Assembly: GCA_028641055.1 (NCBI GenBank)
Contig: CM054063.1
Span: 48,605,920 to 48,669,919, forward strand
Source of the DNA: Alopecurus myosuroides
Lineage: Eukaryota > Streptophyta > Magnoliopsida > Poales > Poaceae
Length of the DNA stretch: 64,000 nucleotides
Direction of reading: 5' to 3'
How positions within the stretch are numbered: the first letter of the stretch is position 1; the number at the start of each line of letters is the position of its first letter. The notes beneath the pieces are model-generated. The model was not told where the DNA came from. It made no database searches and saw only the letters and a list, made by a program, of their open reading frames with translations. Of the stretch, positions 9,915 to 20,434 are shown in pieces. Position numbers and translations under genes: made by a program.

Positions 9915-10486
9915 CATCAGCCCAAGGGCCATGCGCACACCACCGCAGGCGGCGGGTTGGAGCTAGAACTCCCATTGGTTTTCCATTTACGCAATTGCCT
10001 CCGGGAGCTTGCTGGTTTCTGAGAATTCGCCAGCTCTGTCCGGAATACACTTGTTAATAAGTAGAATTCCGACATTTTTTAGCTCGATGACAAATGTCCC
10101 GAAAGCCCAGATTCGATTAATCCGAGTGATCAGAGGATTCCCTTATGTTCGAGAAAATAAAAAAAATATTAGACTACCAAAAGGAGGAAAAGAATGCATT
10201 ATGCAAAATGAAAGAAAACTCGATAAAAGTATACAAACTTACCAAGAATTTTGTCCATCTCAATGCCTTCTTCAAGGCGTTGATTCAGGGCACTTTCAAG
10301 GTCCTGGATGGTCCTCCGATCCTTCTCAGCTTGGGAGGAAGCCCGAGACTCAGATAATCCCAAGGCCAGTTGGCTCGCCTCCAGATCCTTCTGAAGCTTT
10401 ACAGTCATTTTGTAAAGCTTAGAGTTTTCTTTGCGAAGAGTTTCCGCGTTGCCAGCATCCTCAGCAATTTGCTTGGCCTTGGCCAA
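9915..10486 (-). pseudogene. Coiled-coil exon of a probable Tat-type extra ORF
   Basis: The stretch 10486-10240 encodes a clear coiled coil (AKQIAEDAGNAETLRKENSK and onward), rich in Lys, Glu, Leu and Ala with heptad-like spacing. It ends at CTTG followed by GTAAGT near 10240 on the minus strand, a good splice donor, so the gene appears to have introns. Further left, 10140-9915 contains a weakly readable segment (ELKNVGILLINK, then KLPEAIA and a stop) reminiscent of the ELPDA part of the fragment at 45878-46257. Grass Tat elements encode such multi-exon coiled-coil proteins antisense to pol; if so, the parent element was on the plus strand and was cut at 9914. Assignment is by position and character only. 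Confidence 0.45.
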
Positions 10487-10814
10487 AGAGGCCGAGAAGA
10501 AAATGAAACGAAGGATGAAAACTCGGAAAAGTTCTTAGAAAATAAAATCAGAATCAGAATCAAAGAATGAAAATGTATGCTTAGCAGCTGTCTCCTTCAG
10601 CTGCTTCTGATCTCGGACATTTCGAGTCTTTCTCATTAATAATACCAAGAAGGGATTTCACTTATTGGTTCTTGATGGTCCGCTTCTTGAAACTTCCACA
10701 TTTATGTTTTTGGTAGTGTGCTGAAAAGAATAGAAATGAAAAGATTTGTTGAAACAAAATCAGGCAGGCAAAAAAGAAAAGTATTAATACAACAAAAGTA
10801 TGCTTTTGTGTTAT

Positions 10815-11318
10815 TACTTGGGGGCTAGAGATAATAGCTGGCTCATCTTTTGCAAACCGCCTAGAAGCTCCGTGAACTCCTTGGCATATTCCGAGAAGGT
10901 AATCCTTATATGGTGGATACTGTCTTGGAGAACCTGCCGAGGTGAGAAGACGTAATTATTCTAGACCAATAATCCACCTTTTGGCCAAGGACGTATCAAG
11001 GAGGCTCGGGCAAAGTACTTTTCTTCCCACGGATGAATGTATCCTAGTTCATCAAAGCATGCCTCTTGTTTTACCTTGAACTTCATCTCAAATGTCGGAA
11101 TTGGCTCGATGTACGGACGCGTTGAAGGTTTGCCTTCTTCATGAGCCGCCCTTTCCCGCACATTAGTGTCGGATGCAAATGGCTGGCACAACGACAAGGG
11201 ATATTCCTCTCGAGCAGCCAAATTCTCTTCACGAGCTGCCATGGGAGTGTCTGGGGCAGCTGCGGGGGATGGCTCTGGCCCCCTAAGAGCAACAACTTTC
11301 ATCTTCTTCCTGCAACTT
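10815..11318 (-). pseudogene. N-terminal exons of the same decayed extra-ORF gene
   Basis: Reading leftward from 11318 where an Athila-like LTR cuts in, about 115 codons are open (basic start, Pro and Ala-rich linker, repeated AAREE, then EACFDELGYIHPWEEKYFAR) to a stop at 10961. A second readable block (VQDSIHHIRITFSEYAKEF ... LLSLAPK) ends at a TAA near 10815, and a third short block (VRDQKQLKETAAK, around 10620-10575) leads into the coiled-coil exon at 10486. The segments are colinear with spacers of intron-like size. I do not recognise the protein and give no function. The ORF seen running further right into 11479 is an artefact of reading into the LTR. Confidence 0.35.
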
Positions 11319-12740
11319 TGATTTCTACGCATGCTTCTATTCTTGTATACAGTGTTGGGCCTCCAAGTGCAGAAGTTTGTAGAACAGCAACAAGGTTCCC
11401 TTAAGTGGATCACCCAAGGTTTATCAAACTTAGGGAGGTAGAGGTCAAAGATATCCCTCTCAAGCAACCCTGCAATCAAGATACAAGAAGTCGCTTATGT
11501 CCCCAACACACCCAATATACTTGTCAGGTATATAGGTGCACTAGTTCGGCGAAGAGATAGTGAAATGCGAGTAATATGGATGGTTATAAGTAATAATAGC
11601 AATCTGAAATAAATATGGAAGCAAACAAACATGTAGTAGAATAGGCGGCAAACAATGTTTCAGTGCTTGGAAATAAGGCCTAGGGATCCTACTTTCACTA
11701 GTGGACACTCTCAACAATGAAAACATAATTGAATTAACAAATACCATCTCTTCACTATGCTACTCCAAACCACTCTCCGGTCAATAACAACACCAATCCA
11801 TGCGTAGGGCTCTAACAGCACTCCTCAGAGTACGCACTTTCCCAACTAAGTAACCCCCACGCTATCACCATGGGACCTAGATGGTTCCATGAAAACATCA
11901 CAATTTCATAGGGTTATCCAACACAAAATATAAATATAATGCTAAACCACAAGGTGCACACACTGTCTCCTTTACACCGTGATCAAAGTGTTTACGGAGA
12001 TCTCATAACAAAAACCACTTGAGTAGCATAATAGATGAAGAATAATATCTACGAATCAAACTAGATTACAAAGCTCACGATCACATATAGATCACACCAT
12101 GGGAGAGAGAGATGAAACACATAGCTACTGGTAGAGCCCTCAGCCCCGGGGGGGGGGGGGGGAACTACTCCCTCCTCATCATAGGAGATAGCAACGGCGA
12201 TGGAGATGGCGGTGGAGTCAATGGAGATGATTCCGGGGGCACTTCCCCGTCCCGGCAGGGTGCCAGAACAGAGATCTGTCCCCCGAAACTTGTTGGCAGT
12301 GGCAGCGGAGCTACGGATGTATTTTGTGGAAAAGGTCGATCCTTTTAGGGTTTATGCATCAGGGGGTATATATGGGCGAAAGGGCGATGTCGATGGAGCC
12401 CTGGGGGCCCCACACCACCCCCCGGTGCGACCAAAGGGGGGGCGCCGCCCTATGGTGTGGGCCCCCTGAGGCCCCCCTCCGGGTCTCGTCGGGACTCCGT
12501 GGAACCTTCCAGAATTCTAAGAATTCTTGGCTTCGAATTTTCCAATTCAGAGAATATTTCTAGAACAACTTTTCTAAAACTAAAAATAGCAGAAAACAGG
12601 GAACTGGCTCTGTGGAATCTTGTCAACAGTTAAGTCCAGAAAATCGATAAAAATGACATAAAGAAGGGAGAAAACATGTAGCAATTGGCATAATATCATC
12701 ATGGAACATCAGAAATTATAGATACCTTGGAGACATATCA
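11319..12740 (-). repeat. Ath-E 3' LTR (left copy, 1422 bp)
   Basis: Starts TGATTTCTACGC and ends ATATCA, followed by the PPT. About 650 bp are closely matched by 16480-17138. It contains a run of 15 G at 12148-12162 and a TATA-like stretch near 12366-12374 on the minus strand. Confidence 0.85.
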
Positions 12741-12757
12741 AGCATCCCCAAGCTTAG
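12741..12757 (-). promoter_or_regulatory. Ath-E polypurine tract
   Basis: On the minus strand it reads as purine-rich AAGCTTGGGGATGCT directly before the 3' LTR. The same CATCCCCAAGCTT core (plus strand) recurs inside the element and in Ath-L. Confidence 0.65.
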
Positions 12758-15513
12758 TTCCTACTCGTCCTCGAGTAGGTAAATGATAAAAACACAATAA
12801 TTTCTGAGGTGACATGCTACTAACATAAACTTTATCATAATATGTAAAAGCATATGTAAGCTGAGATTATAGAACTTTAAACACAAACATGATAAATATA
12901 ACTTTAATAATAAATCATAGCAATCACTTTCCATCATGAGAAGTAACTCCAATAAAAGATCATTAATAACAATGCATTGAAATTTATACGTTTGTTTCAA
13001 GTATAAAGAAAGCATGGCAAGGTGGTATTTCGCAAGTCCTTAAGAGTGGGACAAAACATAAATGACAGGTTACTTTAAAGTTCATGAGGAAGACTAGAAC
13101 AAATAGTTGGAGAGCAACCAATAACACTTCATGAATCAACTAATGATTTTTATGGGACAAGGGCACATAAAACTTAGAATGGCAAAAATGCTCTCTCAAC
13201 TGTGCATAAAGTTAGAAGATGGAGACTCAACATAAAAGTAAAAGAAAGGCCCTTCGCGGAGGGAAGCAGGGATCACTCATGTGCTAGAGCTTTTGTTTTT
13301 ATTAAACAAAGGTATTAAAAGTTTGACACTCCTCCCATCCATCTTACACAAACCATGGCTAACCAAATCCTCGGTGCCTGCCAACAGTCACATACCATGG
13401 AGGAGTGTCTATATATTGGGAGATGTATGCTAATGTCAACGAATGGTAAACAGAAATACAGTACGTCACAAGACAACTAGATTTCATAATAGCGGGCTCC
13501 CATGTGAAGGACGCAACTGGTGTAGAAGGTCATCCATCTTTATCTTTTGTTTACACAATTATGCTTTGACTGATAAATCAGGGGCAAAAATATTGAAGAG
13601 AATTTGTTTGCATTAATTTGGGGCAGGGCACCCCGCTGCCAGCTCTTCTATCAACTATATAAGCGGATAAAGCCACTAGTACAGGGTGTGAAATCCAATC
13701 AACAAGTGAGATACAGATTCTCTATTTACGTCCTCATGAGCAAAAGAAGGAACACAAAACATGAGTAATTTTTAAGGTTTTAAAGGTAGCACATAAGCAA
13801 TTTACTTTGGAGTGGCAGTTAAATACCACATGTAGGTAGGTATGGTGGACACAATGGGAAAACTTTGGTTTTAGGGAGTTGGATGCACGAGTAGATCTCA
13901 TACTCAGTACAGGTGGAGGCTAGCAAAAGACTGGGAGCGACAAATCAAGAGAGCATAAGAGCCATAATCATACATAGTGACATAAACATCATTAATCAAA
14001 GCATAAGTGGTATCACAAGTTCAAAAACTCAATGATCATAGAGGATATTAGTGACTAGTTCATAGTCATAAACACGGTGTGATCATGCGCCAAGTTAACC
14101 AAATGAAACATTCAAAAGTGAATACCACAAATTTATGCTTCAATATGACAAGAACAACTCATGATTCTTTCAATGGCACATTAAACACTCTCAGCTATTT
14201 GAGGCTAATCATGCTACTCAATAACCACAAGGCTTTAAAACTAAAATAACATATAGCATGATATGAAAAAGTTCTAGCCACAGTCAATACAAGCTTCTAC
14301 TTGCACCGTAAAAAATTCTACCTCAAGCAGCAGTTTCTTTTCCCAATCAAGCACCATACAAGATATGTTTTACCAAAAATACTCTACATGCTACAGAAAG
14401 CAAACATGAGAGTACTCACATAACACTACTAAAGCTAACATCTCTGAATAAGAGATGAATGAAAACAAAGACTAAACGCAGTACTAGCAAAAAGTGAACA
14501 CTCACAGAACAATAAGAATGAAAACCAGAGTGTTCTATGCAATGAAAACGGAGCGTGTCTCTCTCCCACAAAAATATGCTAGGATCCAACTATTTACTAA
14601 AGCAAATAAAACCAAACAAACTTAAAACAAAAATAAAAGACGCTCCAAGTAAAGCACATAAGATGTGACTGAATAAAAATATAGTTTCACTAGAAGTGAC
14701 CTGATAATTTGTCGATGAAGAAGGGGATGCCTTGGGCATCCCCAAGATTAGGCACTTGAGTCTTGTTGGAATTTGCTGGGATGTACCTCCGGGCCATCCC
14801 CAAGCTTAGGATTTTCACTCTTCTTGATCACATCATATCATCCGCTTGTCTTGACCCTTGAAAACTTCCTTCACACCAAACTTCTCACAATCTTCATTAG
14901 CAACGTTAGTGCAATCGAAATAATAAATTCACATGGTTCAGTTTCAACACAATACTAACACTCATAAACACATTAGCTACTGTCACAACTTCTTTTAAAA
15001 CTCTTTTTCTCAAAAAAAACACAAAAAGAAAGAGATTAAGAGGCAAATGCAATTATTAGCAGAAATCTATCAGAACATAACAACGGGTAAAGATGATTTT
15101 TTTTCGAAAATCTTATGTTGCTCAAATAAAAAAGTATTCAACTAAGAAAAGTTTCGTATATAGCCCAGGATTACGCACAAAACAACTCAGGTCATTTGGA
15201 ATTTTCCGTGATTTTATACGAATTTAACAGTGGACAGAAGAAATCTGTTTCCTACGCAGAAATCCGAAATATAGTCTCAACTTTCCACTAGAGGATTTAC
15301 TTGGCTCAACAAAGACACAAAAGAAAAAAGGTACAACGGGGTTTTTAAGGAAATAGAAAGCACCCAGGTGCAAAGGAAACAAAAATAAACGATGGAAAAT
15401 AGGTTGAAAACAGAGAAATAAAATGAGTTGTCTCCCAGAAGCGCTTTTCTTTAAAGCCTTTCATCTAGACACAATGATTTTTAAAAGATTATCACATAAG
15501 AATATGAGTTTAA
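12758..15513 (-). other. Ath-E non-coding interior
   Basis: No reading frame of substance. It contains extra PPT-like motifs at 14736-14750 and 14792-14808, the first inside a perfect inverted repeat (GGGGATGCC, TTG, GGCATCCCC at 14723-14743). The part 14770-15470 is homologous, in inverted orientation, to 19740-20420 of Ath-F, including a GGGAG(G/A)(C/T)AACCC-like block. AT-rich otherwise. Confidence 0.6.
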
Positions 15514-16345
15514 TCACAATAAGAGAGCATCAAGAATCAAATGTAAAACAAATTTAAGTCTAACCCCCTTCCTATGAAAACAAATCTTGTAGAAAAACAA
15601 GTCAATAAAGCACAAAAAGGCTAGCATAGGAAGACAAAAAAAGTGCAACTTCAAAAATTTCAACATAAAGAGGATAAACTTAATATTATTGAGATGCATA
15701 AAACCATGTTTCCCTCTCTCATAATAACCTTCAGTAGCATCATGAATAAAATTAACAATATAACTATCACAAGAAACATTCTTATCATAACCCACATATA
15801 TAAAAGAATTATTACTCTCGACATAAGCATAGTCATTCTCAATAATAGAAGTGGGAGCAAATTCAACAAAATAACTATCATTATTATTCTCAGCACCATA
15901 ATCATAAAATATAGGAGGCATATTGTAATCATCATTAATTTTCTCCTCAATAGTAGGTGGACTGAAAAATACCATATTCATCATTGTAATCACCATATAT
16001 AGAAGGCATATCATGATCACAATAAAATTTATCATTCATAGTAGGTGGAACTAGAATACCTCAATCGTTATAATCATCATATATTGGAGGCAGAGCATCA
16101 TCAAAGTAAATTTTTTCCTCCATGCTTGGGGGACTAAAAATGTCACTTTCATCAAAACTAGCTTCCCCAAGCTTAGACTTTTCCATAGCATTAGCAATAA
16201 TGGTGTTCAAAGAATTCATGCTAATAAAATTGCCACTAGCATACAAAGAAAGATCCATAGGTTTTTTAATTTTCTCTTCGAACACTTCATGTCCTAAGTA
16301 AGGATAAAGATTATAAACTTATCACATATTTTTGTTGTTTTCCAT
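15514..16345 (-). pseudogene. Small ORF next to the PBS of Ath-E, decayed
   Basis: Starts at an ATG at 16345 (MENNKN), about 110 nt after the PBS, where gag would normally begin. The frame has early stops, then reads HEVFEEKIKK, SMNSLNTIIA, KLGEASFDESDIFSPP, EEKIYFDDALPPIYDDYND, a stop near 16063, and onward to SYIVNFIHDATEGYYERGKH and two hydrophobic stretches before MHRK-like basic residues (FHRKGVRLK). Every block has a counterpart in Ath-L (58991-58231), although the two elements have different LTRs. I see no Gag core and no zinc knuckle. Possibly an acidic N-terminal part with two membrane-like helices at the end; function unknown. Confidence 0.55.
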
Positions 16346-16452
16346 TAAGCCTAACTAGTGAAAACAAGAAACAAAAAGATAAAATTGCAGAATCTAAAGG
16401 AAATAACTTCGAGCACTCACACCCGAGGATGTGAGTACCTTTTACCTTACCT

Positions 16453-16469
16453 CCTCGGCAACGGCGCCA
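16453..16469 (-). promoter_or_regulatory. Ath-E primer binding site (tRNA-Asp type)
   Basis: Minus strand TGGCGCCGTTGCCGAGG, separated by ten bases from the LTR edge at 16480. TGGCGCCGTTGCCGGGG is the usual tRNA-Asp PBS of grass Athila-like elements. Confidence 0.8.
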
Positions 16470-16479
16470 GAAAAGAGCT

Positions 16480-17138
16480 TGATGTCTATGCACGCTTCTA
16501 TTCTTGTAGACAGTGTTGGGCCTCCAAGTGCAGAGGTTTGTAGAACAGCAACAAGTTTCCCTTAAGTGGATCACCCAAGGTGTATCGAACTCATGGAGGT
16601 AGATGTCAAAGATATCCCTCTCAAGCAACCCTGCAATCAAGATACAAGAAGTATCTTGTGTCCCTAACACCCAATATACCTGTCAGGTATATAGGTGCAC
16701 TAATTCGGCGAAGAGATAGTGAAATGCGAGTAATATGGAGGGTTATAAGTAATAATAGCAATCTTAAATAAATATGGCAGCAATCAAACATGTAGCAGAA
16801 CAGGCGGAAAATGGTGTTTCAATGCTTGGAAATAAGGCCTAGGGATCCTACTTTCACTAGTGGACACTCTCAACAATGAAAACATAATTGAATTAATAAA
16901 TACCATCTCTTCAATATGCTACTCCAAACCACTCTCCGGTCGAATAACAACACCAATCCATGCGTAGGGCTTTAACAACACTCTTCAGAGTAAGCAATTT
17001 CCCAACTAAGTAACCCCCACGCTATCACCATGGGACCCAGATGGTTCCACACAAACACCACAATTTTATAGGGTTATCCAACACAAAATATAAATATAAT
17101 GCTAAACAACAGGATGCACACACTATCACCTTTACACC
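16480..17138 (-). repeat. Ath-E 5' LTR, truncated (659 bp)
   Basis: Begins TGATGTCTATGC and follows the left LTR closely up to TTTACACC at 17138, then diverges abruptly. Roughly the 5' half of the LTR is missing, so this copy has probably lost its promoter. Confidence 0.8.
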
Positions 17139-17561
17139 AGCGCGTACATCATTCCTCTACTCGAAACCCTACCGGCTCAACCGAGAGATTTGTCGATATG
17201 AGCAATTGACACACTCCAACCGATGTTTTACTGCTGCAATCATTGTTATTTTTCATATACTACAAACAAATATTATTTTCCACACTATACGTCTAATCGT
17301 TTGTTTCAACAAAACCGGTGAGATTGACAACCTCACTGCTTCGTTGGGGGCAAAGTAATTTGATTGTGTTGTGTAGATTCCACGTTGCTGCAGAATCGGT
17401 AGTGCGCCCTGCCAACATCAGCTGCACCAACCTTCAGAAGTGATTTCTTTCTCCTACTGGTCGATTCAACCTCGGTTTATTTCTGAGGAAAAACTTGCTG
17501 CTGCACTCTTCATAACCTTTCTCTTGGGGTTTTCCAACGAGTGTCAACGACACACCAATCA
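17139..17561 (+). repeat. Ath-F 5' LTR, 3' portion
   Basis: Ends in CAATCA at 17561, seven bases before the PBS. Its start is lost. The text around CTCACTGCTTCGTTGGGG and CTCTTGGGGTTTTCCAACGA is typical of Athila-like LTR ends in cereals. The sequence is unrelated to the Ath-E LTR. Confidence 0.6.
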
Positions 17562-17568
17562 AGTTTTC

Positions 17569-17585
17569 TGGCGTCGTTGCCGGGG
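17569..17585 (+). promoter_or_regulatory. Ath-F primer binding site (tRNA-Asp type)
   Basis: TGGCGTCGTTGCCGGGG, one mismatch from the usual tRNA-Asp PBS. Confidence 0.75.
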
Positions 17586-17756
17586 AGGAAGATAATTTCT
17601 GCAAGGGGAGTCTCTCACCTCCAATCTCTCTACTTTGTTTTTGTTTTGCTTAGTTTATTTTATTTTGTCTTGTTTGCTTCTCTTTATCAAAAAACACAAA
17701 ACAATTAGTTCTTATTCTAGTTGTTATTTTTATCATGTTTTTAATCTTGTTACAAT

Positions 17757-19129
17757 GAGTACTCCTGAGAACACTAAGTTGTGTGACTTCACTAGGACAA
17801 ATACAAATGATTTTATTAGCACATCTATTGCTCCACCTCCTAGTGCTAATGTTTATGAGATAAAGCCTGCACTATTAAATCTTCTTAGGAGAGAGAAATT
17901 TTCTAGTGTTAGTAATGATGATGCTGCTGGCCATCTTACAAATTTTGTTGAACCTTTGAGATGACAAAATATAAGGATGTAGATGGATATATTATTAAAC
18001 CGAAAGTCCTTTCTCTTTGAGAGGAAGAGCTAAAAAATGGTTGCTATCTTTGCCTCTAAATAGTATTGATTCATGGACTTAATGTAAAGATGCTTTCATT
18101 GGAAAATCTTATCCTCCTGCTAAGATTATATCTCTAAGAAGTAGCATTATGAATTTAAGCAACTTGATAATAATCATGTTGCTAAAGCTTGGGAAAGAAT
18201 GAAATCTTTGGTAAAGAATTGTCACACTCATGGACTGTCTACTTGGATGATCATCCAAACCTTTTATGCAGGTATGAATATTTCTTCAAGAAACCTTCTC
18301 GATTCAGTTGCTGGAGGAACCTTTATGTCCATCACTTTGGGGTCTGCAGCAAACCTTCTTGATGATATGATGATAAATTATTCTGAATGACACACTGAGA
18401 GAGGTCCACCAAGTAAGAAGGTAAATTATTTTGAAGAAACCTCTTCCTTGAGTGATAGGCTTGATGCTATTATGTCTATGCTTGTTAATGGTCATGCTCC
18501 TATTGATCCAAACAATGTTCCTTTAGCCTCTTTGGTTTCTCAAGAAGAGCATGTTGATGTGAACTTCATTAAAAACAACAATGCTAATAGGAATAATTTT
18601 GGTAGCAACAATTATAGGCCATACCCTTCTACTACTGGTAATACAATAAAAGTGTACCCTCTGATCTTGAAAACATGATTAAGAATTTTATTAGTACAGT
18701 AAAAACTTTTAATAGATCTGTTGAGGAAAAGTTTGACAAAATTGATGTTCTTGCTTTGAAAGTTGGTACCCTTGCTCTTGATGTTGATCTTCTGAAACTA
18801 AAGGTTATGCCTCATGATGTTAAAGAAAGCAAAACTCTGAAAGCCCAAGTCAGAATTGATGACAATGTTAGGATGTTAGATGAATTGCATGGTAGATGGG
18901 AAAGAGAAGATGAAATAGCTAGAAAGAATAATATAGCTAATGTTTGCACCATTACCACCATTAGTAAAAATGAAGCTTCTCATGCTAGTAAACCTTCTAC
19001 TATTAATGGCAAAGTAATTGGTGTTCGCAATACTTCCACTTCTGCTGTTAAACGTATGGGAGACAATGGTCCCATTACCTTTGATAAAAGTAATTTGACT
19101 TTGATGATTGCAATATATCTGAAGTAATC
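17757..19129 (+). pseudogene. Ath-F Gag, broken
   Basis: Starts at ATG 17757 (MSTPENTKLCDFTRT), the usual Athila Gag start, and reads 69 codons to a TGA at 17962-17964. Later blocks are recognisable in shifting frames: KSLVKNCHTHGLSTWMIIQT (18199 onward, Gag core end), an Asn-rich stretch (NNNANRNNFGSNNY, about 18580), and a coiled region (EEKFDKIDVLALKVGTLALD, about 18720). At least two stops and frame changes separate them. It would have encoded the capsid polyprotein; the core between 17965 and 18198 is unreadable. Confidence 0.75.
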
Positions 19130-19660
19130 GTGTTCCTACAAAATCTTGCTAGTTTTCCTAATGCTAGTGATATAAATATGGCTTTCACAAAACATATTAT
19201 AAATGCTCTCATGCAAATTAGAGAAGAAGAATTAAGATGTGAAGCCTCTATCCCTAGGAAGTTAGATGATGGTTGGGAACCCATTATTAAAATGAAGGTG
19301 AATGATTTTTATTGCAATGCTTTACGTGATCTTGGTGCTAGTATCTCTGTTATGCCTAAGAAACTTTATGATATGCTTGATTTGCCACCTTTGGAACACT
19401 ATTATTTGGATGTTCGTCTTGCTTATAATGTTAGAAAGAAACCTTTGGGGAGAGTTGAGGATGTTTTTATCATGGTTAAAAATAACCTTGTCCCCATTGA
19501 TTTCATTGTTATGAATATTGAATGCAATTCTTCTTGGCCTATTGTTTTGGGAAGACAATTTCTTAGATCCGTTGGTGATGTTATTGATATGAAAGAGGGG
19601 AATATTAATAATCAATTACCACTCAAGAAAGGTATGGAACAATTTCTAGGAAGAGAATGA
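19130..19660 (+). CDS. Ath-F aspartic protease
   Basis: An open 176-codon stretch with the Athila protease signature: NALRDLGASISVMPKKLYDM with the catalytic D-x-G as DLG, then LPPLEHYYLDVRLAYN, GRVEDVFIMVKN and the conserved PIVLGRQFLRSVGDVIDMKEG. The Met at 19130 is likely internal to a Gag-Pro polyprotein. The ORF ends in a stop after GMEQFLGRE with no RT following, unlike full Athila elements where pol continues. Confidence 0.8.
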   Translation: MFLQNLASFPNASDINMAFTKHIINALMQIREEELRCEASIPRKLDDGWEPIIKMKVNDFYCNALRDLGASISVMPKKLYDMLDLPPLEHYYLDVRLAYNVRKKPLGRVEDVFIMVKNNLVPIDFIVMNIECNSSWPIVLGRQFLRSVGDVIDMKEGNINNQLPLKKGMEQFLGRE

Positions 19661-20434
19661 ATTTCACTTTTGATTCTATTATAAGAACAAGTTAGAATTT
19701 GGATGCTTCTTCGCTTGAAAATACTTGATTCTAGTTTTCTTGGCCTAGCTAAAAGGCGTTAAAGAAAAGCATTTATTGGGAGATAACCCATGGTTTTATT
19801 TTTTCTTAGTTTTTCTCTGTTTTCTTTGAGTAAAAGTGTTGTTTACTTCTGCAGCAACTCCTCTGTATATTTATTTTCTCGCATTTACTGTGCCAAGTAA
19901 AGTCTCTAGTGAAAGTTGAGGCTAGATTTGGATTTCTGCGCAGAAAACAGATTTCTGATGTCCACCGTTAAATCCGTGTAAATTCAAAGAAAGATCAAAA
20001 TGACCTGCAAATGTTTGTCCTTATTCCTCAGCTAATTCCGAAACTTTTTCTAGCTTTGAGTTTTTCGATTTGAGCAACATAAGTGCCCTGAAAAAATTCT
20101 TCTTTACATATTGTTTTGTTTTTGATAGATTCTGCATTTTTATTTGCATTCTCTCTTTTACTATGTCGAGTGGATATCTTTGCTCCACAAAACATCAGTG
20201 GCTGTAGATAATGTTTAAAAAGTATTTATATTACTTGTGTCCAAGGAGAACATGTGAATTTTTGATTGTTCACTAACCTTCTAATGAGAATTACATTGAG
20301 TTTGGTGTGAAGGAAGTTTTCAAGGGTCAAGAGAGGAGGGTGATAAAATGTGATCAAGAAGAGTGAAAAACCAAAGCTTCGGGATGCCCCTATGGTTCAT
20401 CCCAGCAAATTCTAAGAATACTCAAGCGTTTAAG
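19661..20434 (+). other. Ath-F 3' non-coding region
   Basis: No gene. Contains AAAGAAAAGCATTTATTGGG (about 19760), a block shared with Ath-E and Ath-L on the minus strand, a conserved segment around TTTCTGCGCAG (19935), and a purine-rich stretch near 20330. The last bases TTAAG (20430-20434) are the likely target site of LARD-G. Confidence 0.55.

Larger units (their letters stand above)
11319..17138 (-). mobile_element. Ath-E: non-autonomous Athila-like Gypsy element
   Basis: Left LTR 11319-12740, right LTR 16480-17138 (truncated), PBS of tRNA-Asp type at 16453-16469 and a PPT at 12741-12757 show a minus-strand element. The interior (3.7 kb) has no RT or integrase, only a decayed small ORF next to the PBS. 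LTR and interior style match the abundant Sabrina/WHAM-like Gypsy families of Triticeae; the exact family name is not certain. The right LTR loses homology at 17138, where plus-strand Ath-F begins. Confidence 0.8.
17139..20434 (+). mobile_element. Ath-F: Athila-like Gypsy fragment with gag and protease
   Basis: Plus-strand remnant: end of a 5' LTR (17139-17561), tRNA-Asp-type PBS, decayed gag, an intact-looking protease ORF, then non-coding sequence up to 20434, where LARD-G is inserted. No RT, RNase H or integrase follows the protease, so this is either a deletion derivative or a gag-protease-only non-autonomous form. The left end is cut at the junction with Ath-E. Confidence 0.75.

Noticed and set aside
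12112..12563. Overlapping Gly and Pro-rich frames around the G15 run
   Set aside because: Low-complexity LTR sequence; no protein features.
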